This document shows positions 7,856 through 16,242 of a DNA stretch of 64,000 nucleotides, in pieces. The first letter of the stretch is position 1; the number at the start of each line of letters is the position of its first letter. The DNA is from Tychonema sp. LEGE 07203 (GTDB taxonomy: Bacteria; Cyanobacteriota; Cyanobacteriia; Cyanobacteriales; Microcoleaceae): positions 1-64,000 of the forward strand of contig NZ_JADEXD010000009.1 in the NCBI RefSeq assembly GCF_015207285.1. Direction: 5' to 3'. Position numbers and translations under genes: made by a program. Below the pieces are notes generated by a model, which saw only the letters and a list, made by a program, of their open reading frames with translations, searched no databases and was not told the origin of the DNA.

Positions 7856-9816
7856 ATGCTTACCTGGTTGCAGACTCCAAGCCAACCCGACAAGAGCAGA
7901 AGCTGAAAACATTAAGCGAGTACGTGCAGCAGTATCCATCTGGGTGGAAGAAACGGTTGGAATTGGCGAATCTGCTGTATGAAATGGGTCATATCGAGCA
8001 GGCGGTTGAGGAATATCGCCAAGTAATAGACCGGCAGCAACCACCATCGATCGCCGTCCACTTGCAATTGGCGAAACTCTTGCAGCTTATGGGACGAGAG
8101 GTTGAGGCAGTAGCGGTTTATGAAAGTGCCTTGACCAATGCACGCAATGAGGCGACTCGGCAGCATATCAGCGGATCGATCGCACTCTGTAGAAATGACA
8201 CTCAGGTAGCGATACTCGCTTTTGAGTCGGCGGCTTCCCTAGAACCAGATAATGCGGCTCACTGGCTGGCGTTGGGGCAGGTGCAAAGGGGGAGAGGGGA
8301 TGCGGTTGCAGCTTTGCGATCGTTCGATGCCGTTTTGTCGCTGCACCCGGATGATGTTGTAGCGCTGATTGACAGCTACGACGCGAGTCAGGCGGTGGGG
8401 AATCTGCGCCAAGCGCAGCGCAGGTTGAGCAAAGTGCTAGAGGTGGCTCCGGGTGATTTTCGAGCGCTCAAACGACTGGCGGATACTCGTTGCCGGATGA
8501 GATTGGTATCGGGTGAGGAAGGCAAACAGACTAAAAAAATAATTAGTTCTTTGCTGCAACAGGCTCCTGATGCGGCGGATGCCCGCGAGTTGCTGGCCTA
8601 TTATCACCTATTCCGGGGGGAGTCGGCTAACGGGATTGGGGTGTTGGAACGGTTTACTGAGGAACACCCGAATCATCCGAGGGGTTGGTATTCCTATGGG
8701 CGGTGTTTGTTCCATACGGGGGAATATCAGAAAGCGGCTGAGGCGATGCTGAAAGCTTATCGTCTCTATCCCCAGGATTGTGAAATTTATCGGGCGTTGT
8801 GCGAGATTTTGCCTGCTGCGGGGATGACTTCTTCCCCAGCTTCTCTAGATCCCCCCCAGCCCCCCTTAAAAAGGGGGGAGCTAGAGGAGGCAAAGTCTTC
8901 TAATTGCACGGGGGGAACTCCTCTGGAAGTCCCCCTTGTTAAGGGGGATTTAGGGGGATCTAACCCTCGTCTCCCAGCTCCTCTCGATCCCCCCCAGCCC
9001 CCCTTAAAAAGGGGGGAGCTAGAGGAGGCAAAGCCTTCTAATTGCAAGGGGGGAACTCCTCTGGAAGTCCCCCTTGTTAAGGGGGATTTAGGGGGATCTA
9101 ACCGTCGTCTCCCAGCTCCTCTCGATCCCCCCCAGCCCCCCTTAACAAGGGGGGAGCTAGAGCAGGCAAAGTCTTCTAATTGCACGGGGGGAACTCCTCT
9201 GGAAGTCCCCCTTGTTAAGGGGGATTTAGGGCGATCGAACCCTGAAGTAACCCTGGCATCAATAGTAGAAGAGATGCTCGATCGTTTTCCCGATCGCTGG
9301 AATGTGTGGACGACGGCGGGGCGGGTGTTGGTGGAAAGTTTTCAGGAGATCGATCGGGGGTGTGGTGTCTCTGTGCGGGGGACGCAACTTGAACCGCAGT
9401 TACCGGAAGCTTGGTTTTGTCACGGGCGGGTGTTGGCGCTGGCTCTTAAACACCGGGAGGCGGTGGAGGCTTTGGCGCAAGGATGGCAGTTGTTACCAGA
9501 AGAGGGGGGTTATCTGCAATCTGTATCTGCTGCGGTGTGGCTGGGGGAGAGTTATCGAGTGTTGGGGGATGAGGTGGCGAGCCGGAAATGGTTGGAAAAG
9601 GCTTGTCAGTCCCGGGAATTGATGGAGTTTGACCCGGCGATGGCTGGTTACTGGCAAGGAAGAGCGTTGTTGGGGTTGGGGGATGTGAGGGAGGCAGTGG
9701 AGGCGTATCGAAGTGCGCTGAGTCGGCGGTTGCTCTACCCTTTTCGCGGTGAGGTTGAGGAGGCTGTGAAACGGTTGAAAGGTAAGAAGCGAAAGGGCGA
9801 TCGGGCTAAAGCGTAG
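7795..9816 (+). CDS. Tetratricopeptide-repeat protein with an in-frame triplicated repeat insertion
   Basis: The product has 673 residues. TPR helices fill about 40-345 (for example WLALGQVQRGRGDAVAALRSFDAVL) and resume at about 490-660 (AWFCHGRVLALALKHREAVEAL, GYWQGRALLGLGDVREAVEAYRSAL). Between them, about residues 350-482 are three tandem 46-residue copies rich in Pro and Gly (DPPQPPLKRGE ... PLVKGDLGG), encoded by intergenic-type repeat DNA. TPR proteins are protein-protein scaffolds; a role with the overlapping sigma factor, for instance as a partner or anti-sigma-like regulator, is only inferred from position. The start at 7795 overlaps the sigma frame and has no clear Shine-Dalgarno sequence, so the start is uncertain. 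Confidence 0.72.
   Translation: MSRNTTFRVVSLTQSSGVELNAYLVADSKPTRQEQKLKTLSEYVQQYPSGWKKRLELANLLYEMGHIEQAVEEYRQVIDRQQPPSIAVHLQLAKLLQLMGREVEAVAVYESALTNARNEATRQHISGSIALCRNDTQVAILAFESAASLEPDNAAHWLALGQVQRGRGDAVAALRSFDAVLSLHPDDVVALIDSYDASQAVGNLRQAQRRLSKVLEVAPGDFRALKRLADTRCRMRLVSGEEGKQTKKIISSLLQQAPDAADARELLAYYHLFRGESANGIGVLERFTEEHPNHPRGWYSYGRCLFHTGEYQKAAEAMLKAYRLYPQDCEIYRALCEILPAAGMTSSPASLDPPQPPLKRGELEEAKSSNCTGGTPLEVPLVKGDLGGSNPRLPAPLDPPQPPLKRGELEEAKPSNCKGGTPLEVPLVKGDLGGSNRRLPAPLDPPQPPLTRGELEQAKSSNCTGGTPLEVPLVKGDLGRSNPEVTLASIVEEMLDRFPDRWNVWTTAGRVLVESFQEIDRGCGVSVRGTQLEPQLPEAWFCHGRVLALALKHREAVEALAQGWQLLPEEGGYLQSVSAAVWLGESYRVLGDEVASRKWLEKACQSRELMEFDPAMAGYWQGRALLGLGDVREAVEAYRSALSRRLLYPFRGEVEEAVKRLKGKKRKGDRAKA
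8846..9240. repeat. Three tandem 138-bp copies of a G/C-run palindromic repeat inside the TPR gene
   Basis: Copies begin near 8848, 8986 and 9124, exactly 138 bp (46 codons) apart. Each holds two palindromes, a C7-AG-C6 run facing GGGGGGAG and CCCCCTTGTTAAGGGGGAT, and they differ by a few substitutions. Related degenerate copies lie at about 4690-4862. Confidence 0.9.
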
Positions 9817-10002
9817 AGCCTTGACTTCTTAGGGAAGTCGGGGATCTGAACCTCTCAGAGTGCATTGAGTTAGGAAAAAACAGCCTCTAACTCGAAAAAT
9901 TCAGAAATTGACCTCTGGATTCGTCTTATAGGTGTAGAGACAAAAATCAAGTTTCGTCTCGACTAAAAACCAAAATCAAACTAATCTAAAAAGAGGCTAA
10001 TT

Positions 10003-10029
10003 ATGATGCGTAGATGGCGCGGATTCTAG
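10003..10029 (+). CDS. Mini-ORF A: 8-residue peptide MMRRWRGF
   Basis: ATG ATG CGT AGA TGG CGC GGA TTC TAG lies 6 bases after AGAGG. The peptide is MMRRWRGF, or MRRWRGF from the second ATG. Support is the parallel structure in cassette B: same leader, same CTAATT spacer, same position, a stop after 6-8 codons, and an Arg-plus-aromatic composition although the coding bases have diverged. Possible readings are a tiny precursor peptide, a signalling peptide, or a leader peptide for attenuation; it contains R-W-R, an Arg-X-Arg motif. Chance cannot be excluded at this length. No relative is known to me. Confidence 0.45.
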   Translation: MMRRWRGF

Positions 10030-10084
10030 AACCAATATTTTAATCAGCAGAACTACATTTGTAAGCTGATTAAATGTGATTGAA

Positions 10085-10120
10085 AGATGTAGGGTGGGCC
10101 TTCCCACCCTACATCTTTTG
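10085..10120 (+). terminator. Hairpin followed by TTTT after mini-ORF A
   Basis: AGATGTAGGGTGGG pairs perfectly with CCCACCCTACATCT around a CCTT loop (10085-10116), followed by TTTT, as in an intrinsic terminator. The GTAGGGTGGG core is also a common dispersed cyanobacterial palindrome, with another copy near 51211. Confidence 0.65.
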
Positions 10121-10181
10121 TTGCCGACCTTAATTCAATGACAAAATCTGGTGTGATTGGAAATTAGAGTTCTTGTGCTGA

Positions 10182-10434
10182 GGGTGCATTTATCTAGGAA
10201 AAAACAGCCCCTAACTCGAAAAATTCAGAAAATGACCTCTGGATTCGTCTTATAGGTGTAGAGACAAAAATAAATTTTATCAAGACATAAATTTCCAATT
10301 AAACTAATTTTAAAAAAGGCTAATTATGCGTTTTCGATACTTCTAAAATCAACTAATCAATCATCAAACTTACATTGGTAAGCTGCTCAAATGTGATTGA
10401 AAATCCACCTAGGGTGGGCAATGCCCACCCTACT
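10182..10434 (+). other. Mini-ORF cassette B
   Basis: This is the second copy of the cassette. The leader block (10198-10270) matches cassette A at almost every base. It is followed by a diverged AT-rich stretch, AAAAGG-CTAATT-ATG, a 6-codon ORF, a CTTAC-ATTG-GTAAG stem, the conserved AAATGTGATTGAAA, and a TAGGGTGGGC/GCCCACCCTA hairpin at 10410-10432 without a following T-run. Confidence 0.7.
10326..10346 (+). CDS. Mini-ORF B: 6-residue peptide MRFRYF
   Basis: ATG CGT TTT CGA TAC TTC TAA, 6 bases after an AAAAGG Shine-Dalgarno-like sequence. It shares start context, stop distance and composition (Arg plus aromatics, R-F-R motif) with mini-ORF A, while codons and residues differ. The start of an ABC exporter gene lies 158 bp downstream, so export of a product or control of the exporter are both reasonable ideas. 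Very short ORFs of this type escape normal gene calling; their reality rests on the duplicated architecture. Confidence 0.45.
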   Translation: MRFRYF

Positions 10435-10503
10435 TAGTAAGTATCTATCAAGATTATAACTGTAAAAGTATAAATCGTGCCCGCAGACAAACTCCCATAA
10501 CTC

Positions 10504-12171
10504 ATGGAACTTATTTGGTTCTTTAAAACCCTCAACAAATACATTGCCTCCTACAAATGGCAATTCATTTTACTCTTTACCTGCCTGATATTCGACGCAG
10601 CATTTGATTCAATCTTCCGAGCCAGCTTAAAATTTATCATCGATGCCGCCATCGTTCCCCAAAACTATAGTCTTCTGGTTCTAATCCTGTCATTGCTAGT
10701 CGTCGGAGCAATTCTATATGCCTGCATCGGCTTGCTAGGAATTTTCCTAGGAGCGCGTTTGGGAATTTTAATCACCAACAATATCCGATACTCTCTATTC
10801 GAGCATCTCCAAAGCCTTTCAATGGAGTTTTTTGGGCGACGTTCAGCCGGGGATATAGTCAATTGTCTCATCGCCGATGTCCAAAAGGTGGAAAATGGTG
10901 TAATTACAATGGGGCTGACAGTCGTTGTGTTAGAACTGTCTAACTTCCTATTTTCTCTGGTTTTCCTCTTCCTCCTCAACTGGCAATTAGCCCTGCTCAG
11001 TTTAATCGGTTTAACCATCTGCACCATTGCCCCAGCAAAAATTGCCAGCCTTGCCACCGAAGTCGGCTATAAGTTGCTGCAAAAAGAAGGACAGATTGCC
11101 AGCGTCGTCGAAGAGAATATCCTCTCGCAAACCGTTGTCAAGATATTCGGGCTGGAGAACCAAATGACTGAGGATTTTTCCACCGATTTGAATGACTTAA
11201 AACAGGTTTATGTCCGCGCAACCTTTCTCTCCTACTTAGTGCAGAAAGTCCCCATGATTGGTTTTGTCATGACGCAGCTTATCGTTTTAAGTATCGGTGC
11301 AGTGATGACCTACAGGAATATAATTTCTGTAGGGACTCTTACCTCATTTCAAGTTTTAATGGTAGGTTTGAATCTCAATATTCTTGGTTTAACTTCGTCA
11401 ATCCCGGCATTTATAGATGGAGTGGCAGGGCTGCAACGCATCAGCGATATATTATCAGAAACTCCGGCGATTCAGAATGCACCGGATGCGATTGATTTAC
11501 CTCACTTTTCCAGTGATATTAACTTTGACGATGTTACCTTTAGCTACTCCCAAGATAGAGGTGGAGTTAAAAATCTATCCCTAAAGATTCGCCAAGGAGA
11601 CTTCGCGGTATTTGTCGGTGAAAGTGGAGCAGGCAAAAGTACAATTGTCAACTTGCTAACGCGATTTTACGACCCGGATAAAGGACGCATTCTGTTTGAT
11701 GGCATTGATTTACGTCATGCAACAGTACGCTCCCTCCGTTCTCAAATTGGACTGGTTTCTCAGGATGTAATTCTCTTTAATTGCTCGGTGCGAGAAAACA
11801 TCCGCATGGGCTATCTAGAAGCCACTGACGAACAAGTCGAAGCCGCAGCCAAAGCCGCCGAGATTCACAAATTTATTTTGTCCTTACCCCAAGGCTACGA
11901 CACACCTGTGGGTGACAGGGGCGGACAGTTATCAGGGGGACAACGGCAAAGAATCGCCTTAGCTAGAGCCTTGGTAAGAAATCCAGCAATTCTGATTCTA
12001 GATGAAGCCACATCCGCCCTTGACCCCGCCACAGAAGCCGAAATCCTCGCCACCATCAAGCGCATTAGCAAAGAACGCACCGTGATTTTCATCACCCACC
12101 GCATAGCTAATGCATTGCTTGCGGATGTCACTTACGTGATGGAAAACGGCAGCTTGGTTGTTAGCGGTTGA
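10504..12171 (+). CDS. ABC exporter (fused membrane and ATPase domains)
   Basis: The 555-residue half-transporter is of the MsbA/lipid-drug-peptide exporter type. About residues 1-310 hold six membrane helices, with a Q-loop-facing segment FFGRRSAGDIVN. The ATPase domain starts near 335 with Walker A GESGAGKS (about 373), signature LSGGQ and Walker B LILDEATSALD, followed by the switch His in THR. There is no C39 peptidase domain. It ends at VMENGSLVVSG, some 25-35 residues shorter than usual, so the last helix may be missing. It follows the two mini-ORF cassettes and precedes a methyltransferase by 43 bp, suggesting one functional unit. The substrate is unknown. Confidence 0.88.
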   Translation: MELIWFFKTLNKYIASYKWQFILLFTCLIFDAAFDSIFRASLKFIIDAAIVPQNYSLLVLILSLLVVGAILYACIGLLGIFLGARLGILITNNIRYSLFEHLQSLSMEFFGRRSAGDIVNCLIADVQKVENGVITMGLTVVVLELSNFLFSLVFLFLLNWQLALLSLIGLTICTIAPAKIASLATEVGYKLLQKEGQIASVVEENILSQTVVKIFGLENQMTEDFSTDLNDLKQVYVRATFLSYLVQKVPMIGFVMTQLIVLSIGAVMTYRNIISVGTLTSFQVLMVGLNLNILGLTSSIPAFIDGVAGLQRISDILSETPAIQNAPDAIDLPHFSSDINFDDVTFSYSQDRGGVKNLSLKIRQGDFAVFVGESGAGKSTIVNLLTRFYDPDKGRILFDGIDLRHATVRSLRSQIGLVSQDVILFNCSVRENIRMGYLEATDEQVEAAAKAAEIHKFILSLPQGYDTPVGDRGGQLSGGQRQRIALARALVRNPAILILDEATSALDPATEAEILATIKRISKERTVIFITHRIANALLADVTYVMENGSLVVSG

Positions 12172-12214
12172 CACACAGATTTGACCTGTACTGAACATTT
12201 TGGAGTTAAAAATT

Positions 12215-13075
12215 ATGACCGATACAAATGATTACAAATGGCTAATTCCCTCTTCTCACAACCTAGGCTCGAAATCACTTGAAGAAGAGAAAGCTCTCTG
12301 GGATAAAAACCACGAAGATTATACCAACACCTCTTTCAGCCTCACCCAAGACCCCAAAATCTGCAAAAACTTAATCCGTCCAGAGTGTTCTCCCGGCTAT
12401 GATATTCCCAACTCGCCTGATATCAAAGTCCTAATTCCCGGTTGCGGCTCGGAAATTTATCTTCAGAAAACCTTACTAGAATTTTGCCCCCAAATTGGAC
12501 AAATCTACTGTACCGATTTTTCCAAAACAGCCATTGAAAAAGCACAAGCAGACTGGAGAAAAGCAGATGGAGATTCCCGACTCAACAATCGGCAAATCGT
12601 GTTTGAGGAAGTTGACTCCACGCGAATCACCGAACACAAACCTGAGTGGAACGAGAAATTTGATTACGTCCTACTCGCAAATTCCGTGGTTTCCAGTGAG
12701 GATAAAACCAACCGCGAGATGATTCGGGAATTTGGTAAAGTTCTCAAGCCCGGTGGCAAGATATACGGATATTTCCCAACCACGTTATGCTTCTTAGAAA
12801 TTGCCTATTTTAGTCGCAAACACGCTCACTGTGTTACAGAGGGATTTATCGATGTCTACGGCAATAAAGTTTGGGACGCTGAGTGGCAAGAGGCCCAGAT
12901 TTATTACACTCCCTTGCGGTTAAATCGCATTTTTAAAGAAGCGGGATTAAAACAACTCTGTTTGGAGATGCAGTTTTTGGACTATGAGCCTTTTGTTTCC
13001 ATGTTTAAAGAGATGATCGAGCATGACGACCCGGATATTTTTCTCTGGCATCTTCTAGCCCGGTATGAAAAATAG
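12215..13075 (+). CDS. Class I SAM-dependent methyltransferase
   Basis: The product has 286 residues. A Rossmann fold is indicated by motif I VLIPGCGSE (about residue 75), an acidic strand-2 end in IYCTDFSKTAIEKAQ, DYVLLANSVV (motif IV region), and KPGGKIYGYFPT (post-motif). A GGAG centred about 11 bases before the ATG supports this start over an in-frame TTG 15 bases earlier. It follows the ABC exporter closely and is likely co-transcribed. Candidate substrates are a peptide, a small metabolite or RNA; nothing in the sequence decides. It does not look like an Erm-type rRNA dimethylase. Confidence 0.82.
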   Translation: MTDTNDYKWLIPSSHNLGSKSLEEEKALWDKNHEDYTNTSFSLTQDPKICKNLIRPECSPGYDIPNSPDIKVLIPGCGSEIYLQKTLLEFCPQIGQIYCTDFSKTAIEKAQADWRKADGDSRLNNRQIVFEEVDSTRITEHKPEWNEKFDYVLLANSVVSSEDKTNREMIREFGKVLKPGGKIYGYFPTTLCFLEIAYFSRKHAHCVTEGFIDVYGNKVWDAEWQEAQIYYTPLRLNRIFKEAGLKQLCLEMQFLDYEPFVSMFKEMIEHDDPDIFLWHLLARYEK

Positions 13076-13453
13076 GACTTATACCAAATCCGGGTAACAT
13101 ACCCCCCTTTAGGGGCGGTTGAAACCAGGTTTGCACAAACTTTCGTCGGCCTCGGCCGAATGGTTCGTAAAGAATCTCCAAAACCCGGATTTGGTATTAC
13201 GCACTTGGGCGAAGCATCTCGCGAGATGCTTTGTTTCACTTTTTAAAACGGATGCGACCGCATTTAGGTTGATTTTATTATGCAATAATTGCTTCTTCAA
13301 AATAGTTAAAAAACATGGTTTGTGGCTCCTAAATATATATTTCAATTAAGTTGTAAATCAGTAAAAACAGACTTTTCCAACATAGTTAACAGACATGATG
13401 AATTGCTCTTGAAGATAGGTTTTGCTGATTTTTGTGACTACTAAAGCTCGCGC
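13076..13453. other. Intergenic region, no gene seen
   Basis: It holds fragments of dispersed repeats: a GGCGGTTGAAACC palindrome half near 13112, an AAACCCGGATTTGGTAT segment near 13180, and a CATCTCGCGAGATG palindrome near 13217. Short open frames on both strands here look like noise. Confidence 0.5.
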
Positions 13454-14277
13454 TTGGGTATAAGTGCCTGCCGATCGCTCTCCAGCTACTTGATTGTTTC
13501 CCAACTACGCTTCAACTATGTGGCTATTAGCTGTTTCGAGCAGGCCGCTAGCATCATCCTAAAAAAAATCAATATTCAGTTTTCTAAAGATTATCATCTC
13601 GGCATAGCGCTGTATAAATTAGGTTTTTTACAGTCGATAGTTTCAGTAACTACTCGCATTGTCAATAATGTGAATTCTGATTATTGTTTGAGCGGTCTTT
13701 ACAGTATATTAGGTGTTTCTTACCGGATTTTAGGCGATATTAATCAAGCCATAGAATGCCACAAAATTTCAGAAATAAAATCAATTAAATGTTTGCAAAA
13801 TCTCGCTAAAAGTAGCGAAGAAGAAAATGGCAAACAAGCTAATCTGGAATTTTGGAAAGTTAATGCTGCGATTAATATAGGTTTTTGTAAAATAGAACTG
13901 TGGGAATTAGACGCAGCTATGGAGATATTTGTCAAGCTCAAAAAATCGAGGGAGGAAATCGGGATTAACGGTTGTGCGATCGATGTCGGGTTCGCTTTCC
14001 TCAACTCCTGTGTCGGAGTCAAAAAAGAAGGGGAGAATTTGACACAGCCCTGCAGCACCTAGCTGAAGCAACCCAAATACTCGATCGCTCCAACAAATTA
14101 AACCGAGCCGAAGCTTGCTATCAACTAGCTCTGACAGAACAATAACTTGGTAACACCGATAGAGCCCAAGAAAAATTCGATCGCACTATTAAACTGTTCA
14201 GCCCAATGAATGCAAGCAAGAAAATAGAAAAAGTACAGTTAGCTGCCACCAAAAAACCAGAAAAAATCCCTAATTAA
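13454..14277 (+). pseudogene. Decayed TPR protein (frameshift plus nonsense)
   Basis: The first part (13454 to about 14030) encodes helical repeats such as LYSILGVSYRILGDINQAIECHKISE. Near 14020-14035, beside A/G runs, the frame breaks; the next frame continues with FDTALQHLAEATQILDRSNK and RAEACYQLALTEQ, hits TAA at 14143-14145, then goes on in the same frame with LGNTDRAQEKFDRTIKLFSP to a stop at 14275-14277. Two independent lesions in an otherwise continuous TPR-like sequence indicate a pseudogene. The 5' end is also unclear. Confidence 0.75.
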
Positions 14278-14340
14278 TCGATCGACAAATCAAAAAAAAA
14301 GATACAATAAACTCAAACCACAACCATCAAATTTTTAGAC

Positions 14341-14694
14341 ATGAAACTCAAACGATTGGGACACGTAGCCGTCTGCGTGCAAGACATCGAGAAATCTGCT
14401 GAATTCTACCGAAATTTGGGAATGGAGTTAGTCTGGAAAGATCCAGACTGGGCTTATTTGAAAGCAGGAGAGGACGGACTGGCGCTGTTGAGTCCGAGTT
14501 ACGACCAAGCAGGGCCGCATTTTGGCTTTGTGTTTGACGATCGCACTGAAATGGAATCCGCCTACGAACAGCTTAAATCCGAAGGTGTTTCCGTCACCCA
14601 CATTCACGAACACCGCGACGGTACAGCGTCTTTTTACGGCAGAGACCCCGACGGTAACGGTTTTGAGTATCTTTACGAACCGGCCAAAGGATGA
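14341..14694 (+). CDS. VOC (glyoxalase/dioxygenase-fold) family protein
   Basis: The 117 residues form one vicinal-oxygen-chelate unit: an opening KRLGHVAVCVQDIEKSAEFYRNLGM, a middle strand with DWAYLKAGEDGLALL and HFGFVFDD, and a closing HEHRDGTASFYGRDPDGNGFEYLYEP. His in the opening strand and Glu in FEYLYEP are typical metal ligands. Relatives include lactoylglutathione lyase-like proteins, but the substrate cannot be read from the sequence. It stands alone between a pseudogene and rodA. Confidence 0.85.
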   Translation: MKLKRLGHVAVCVQDIEKSAEFYRNLGMELVWKDPDWAYLKAGEDGLALLSPSYDQAGPHFGFVFDDRTEMESAYEQLKSEGVSVTHIHEHRDGTASFYGRDPDGNGFEYLYEPAKG

Positions 14695-14906
14695 TTTTAG
14701 GGCTTGGGGGGCGATCGGACTGACATCCCCGTCAGGCGTGCAGTCCGGCGCACCCTAAAGATCGGCGTGTCCGCGCGCTCCTAGCCCGTTGCTGACGGCC
14801 CGGAACCTCCGTACAACTGGCCGAATAAAGCGACATACTCGCAGAACTTACTCCTACAGTATCCTGTAAGCTCAGAATCTGAAGGATATCCCCAGCTTCC
14901 GAAAAT

Positions 14907-14947
14907 CGGCTCCATAATCTAAAATCTAAAATCTAAAATCTAAAATC
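14907..14947. repeat. AATCTAAAAT tandem decamer
   Basis: About four copies of AATCTAAAAT lie directly upstream of rodA. The same motif recurs in the AT-rich repeat family near 18.4, 21.4 and 27.4 kb. Confidence 0.7.
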
Positions 14948-14950
14948 CTC

Positions 14951-16210
14951 ATGTTGCAGAGAATACAAGGCAGAAACCGCTGGAAATCCATCTTCAAACC
15001 CTGGGAAGAAACAGACCCTTGGCTGTTTTTGACCTGCATCGGCCTCACCATCTTCGGCGGAATCATGATCCGCAGCGTCGAAATCAACCAGGGGCTGATC
15101 GACTGGTGGCGGCACTGGGTAACTGGCGCAGTCGGTTTGTTCCTAGCCATCATCATTTCCCGCTGCCGCTACGACGTACTCATTCAGTGGAAATGGCCGA
15201 TTTACATCATCATTAATTTGTCACTGATCGCAGTTCGATTTATCGGTACTACAGGACTCGGTGCCCAGCGGTGGATCAATATCGGCGGCTTTTACCTGCA
15301 ACCGTCAGAATTTGCCAAAGTAGGAATGATTGTCACTTTAGCAGCTCTGTTGCACGACAAAACTGTCCCCACCGTCAGGGATATGTTGAGGATGCTGGCG
15401 ATTGTGGCAGTACCCTGGGGATTGATCTTTGCCGAACCAAATTTAGGTACTTCCCTGGTGTTTGGCGCGATTACAATGGGGATGTTTTACTGGGGTAATG
15501 TCAATCCCGGCTGGCTGATACTACTGTTCTCTCCTCTAATCTCGGTTCTCCTAAATAACCTGTCTACACCGATTTGGGTAGCTTGGATAGTCGTTGCGGG
15601 TATAATCGCTTGGCGATCGCTACCTTGGCCCTGGTTGGGGACTTTCGCTGCTGTGCTGGTAAACGTGGTTTCTGGACAAGTCGGACATTTTTTTTGGGGC
15701 GTGCTCAAGGACTATCAAAAAATGCGCCTGACAGGGTTTTTAAACCCAGAGAAAGACCCTTTAGGCAGCGGATATCACTTGATTCAATCTCGGATTGCGA
15801 TCGGAGCCGGGGAACTCAAAGGCAGAGGTTTGTTTCAGGGAACGCAAACTCAGCTTAACTTTATTCCCGAACAGCATACAGACTTTATTTTTTCAGCGAT
15901 TGGCGAAGAATTGGGCTTTATTGGCTGCATTTGCGTGCTGTTGGCGTTCTGGGTAATTTGTTTCCGGTTGGTAACGATCGCTCAAACTGCCAACGACAAT
16001 TTTGGTTCATTGCTGGCGATCGGCGTACTGTCAATGTTAATTTTTCAGGTATTCGTAAATATTGGGATGAACATCGGCTTAGCCCCGGTAACGGGAATTC
16101 CGCTACCTTTCCTGAGTTACGGGAATGCGTCGCTGCTGAGTAACTTTCTCGCACTGGGACTGGTGGAGTCGGTAGCCAACCAGCGACAGCGCAAGAAGCG
16201 TTGGAATTAG
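14951..16210 (+). CDS. rodA: Rod-shape-determining protein RodA (SEDS glycosyltransferase)
   Basis: This 419-residue SEDS-family polytopic membrane protein polymerises lipid II glycan during cell elongation with a class B PBP partner. Hallmarks are GLGAQRWINIGGFYLQPSEFAK after the fourth helix region, the GSGYHLIQSRIAIGAGELKGRG loop, PEQHTDFIFSAIGEE, and GIPLPFLSYGNASLL at the C-terminus, which is R/K-rich after the last helix. Length fits RodA better than FtsW. The start is preceded by an AT-rich AATCTAAAAT tandem repeat rather than a clear Shine-Dalgarno sequence. Confidence 0.93.
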   Translation: MLQRIQGRNRWKSIFKPWEETDPWLFLTCIGLTIFGGIMIRSVEINQGLIDWWRHWVTGAVGLFLAIIISRCRYDVLIQWKWPIYIIINLSLIAVRFIGTTGLGAQRWINIGGFYLQPSEFAKVGMIVTLAALLHDKTVPTVRDMLRMLAIVAVPWGLIFAEPNLGTSLVFGAITMGMFYWGNVNPGWLILLFSPLISVLLNNLSTPIWVAWIVVAGIIAWRSLPWPWLGTFAAVLVNVVSGQVGHFFWGVLKDYQKMRLTGFLNPEKDPLGSGYHLIQSRIAIGAGELKGRGLFQGTQTQLNFIPEQHTDFIFSAIGEELGFIGCICVLLAFWVICFRLVTIAQTANDNFGSLLAIGVLSMLIFQVFVNIGMNIGLAPVTGIPLPFLSYGNASLLSNFLALGLVESVANQRQRKKRWN

Positions 16211-16242
16211 ATATAGGATTTCAAGCTCTCCTATGAGGTGAT

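Larger units (their letters stand above)
9859..10125 (+). other. Mini-ORF cassette A (conserved leader, 8-codon ORF, hairpins)
   Basis: This is the first of two near-copies about 323 bp apart. It has a ~95-bp leader block almost identical in both (GGAAAAAACAGCC, CTAACTCGAAAAATTCAG, ACCTCTGGATTCGTCTTATA, GGTGTAGAGACAAAAAT), a variable stretch, a Shine-Dalgarno-like AGAGG followed by CTAATT and an ATG, the mini-ORF, then the stem TTAATCAGC/GCTGATTAA, a conserved AAATGTGATTGAAA, and a terminator-like hairpin. Confidence 0.7.

Noticed and set aside
8787-9185. 132-codon minus-strand open frame opposite the TPR gene
   Set aside because: It reads the palindromic repeat in the other direction (SSSPLVKGGWGGSRGAG copies); the plus-strand frame has true TPR sequence on both sides.
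10665-11057. 130-codon minus-strand open frame inside the ABC exporter
   Set aside because: A shadow of a conserved membrane-domain coding sequence.
12215-13075. Erm-type rRNA methyltransferase, which would strengthen the attenuator idea
   Set aside because: Motifs fit a general class I methyltransferase; the N-terminal and target-recognition features of Erm/KsgA proteins are not seen.
13119-13349. Overlapping open frames on both strands after the methyltransferase
   Set aside because: They are a mutual shadow of a palindrome-rich intergenic stretch (CATCTCGCGAGATG and GGCGGTTGAAACC-type repeats).
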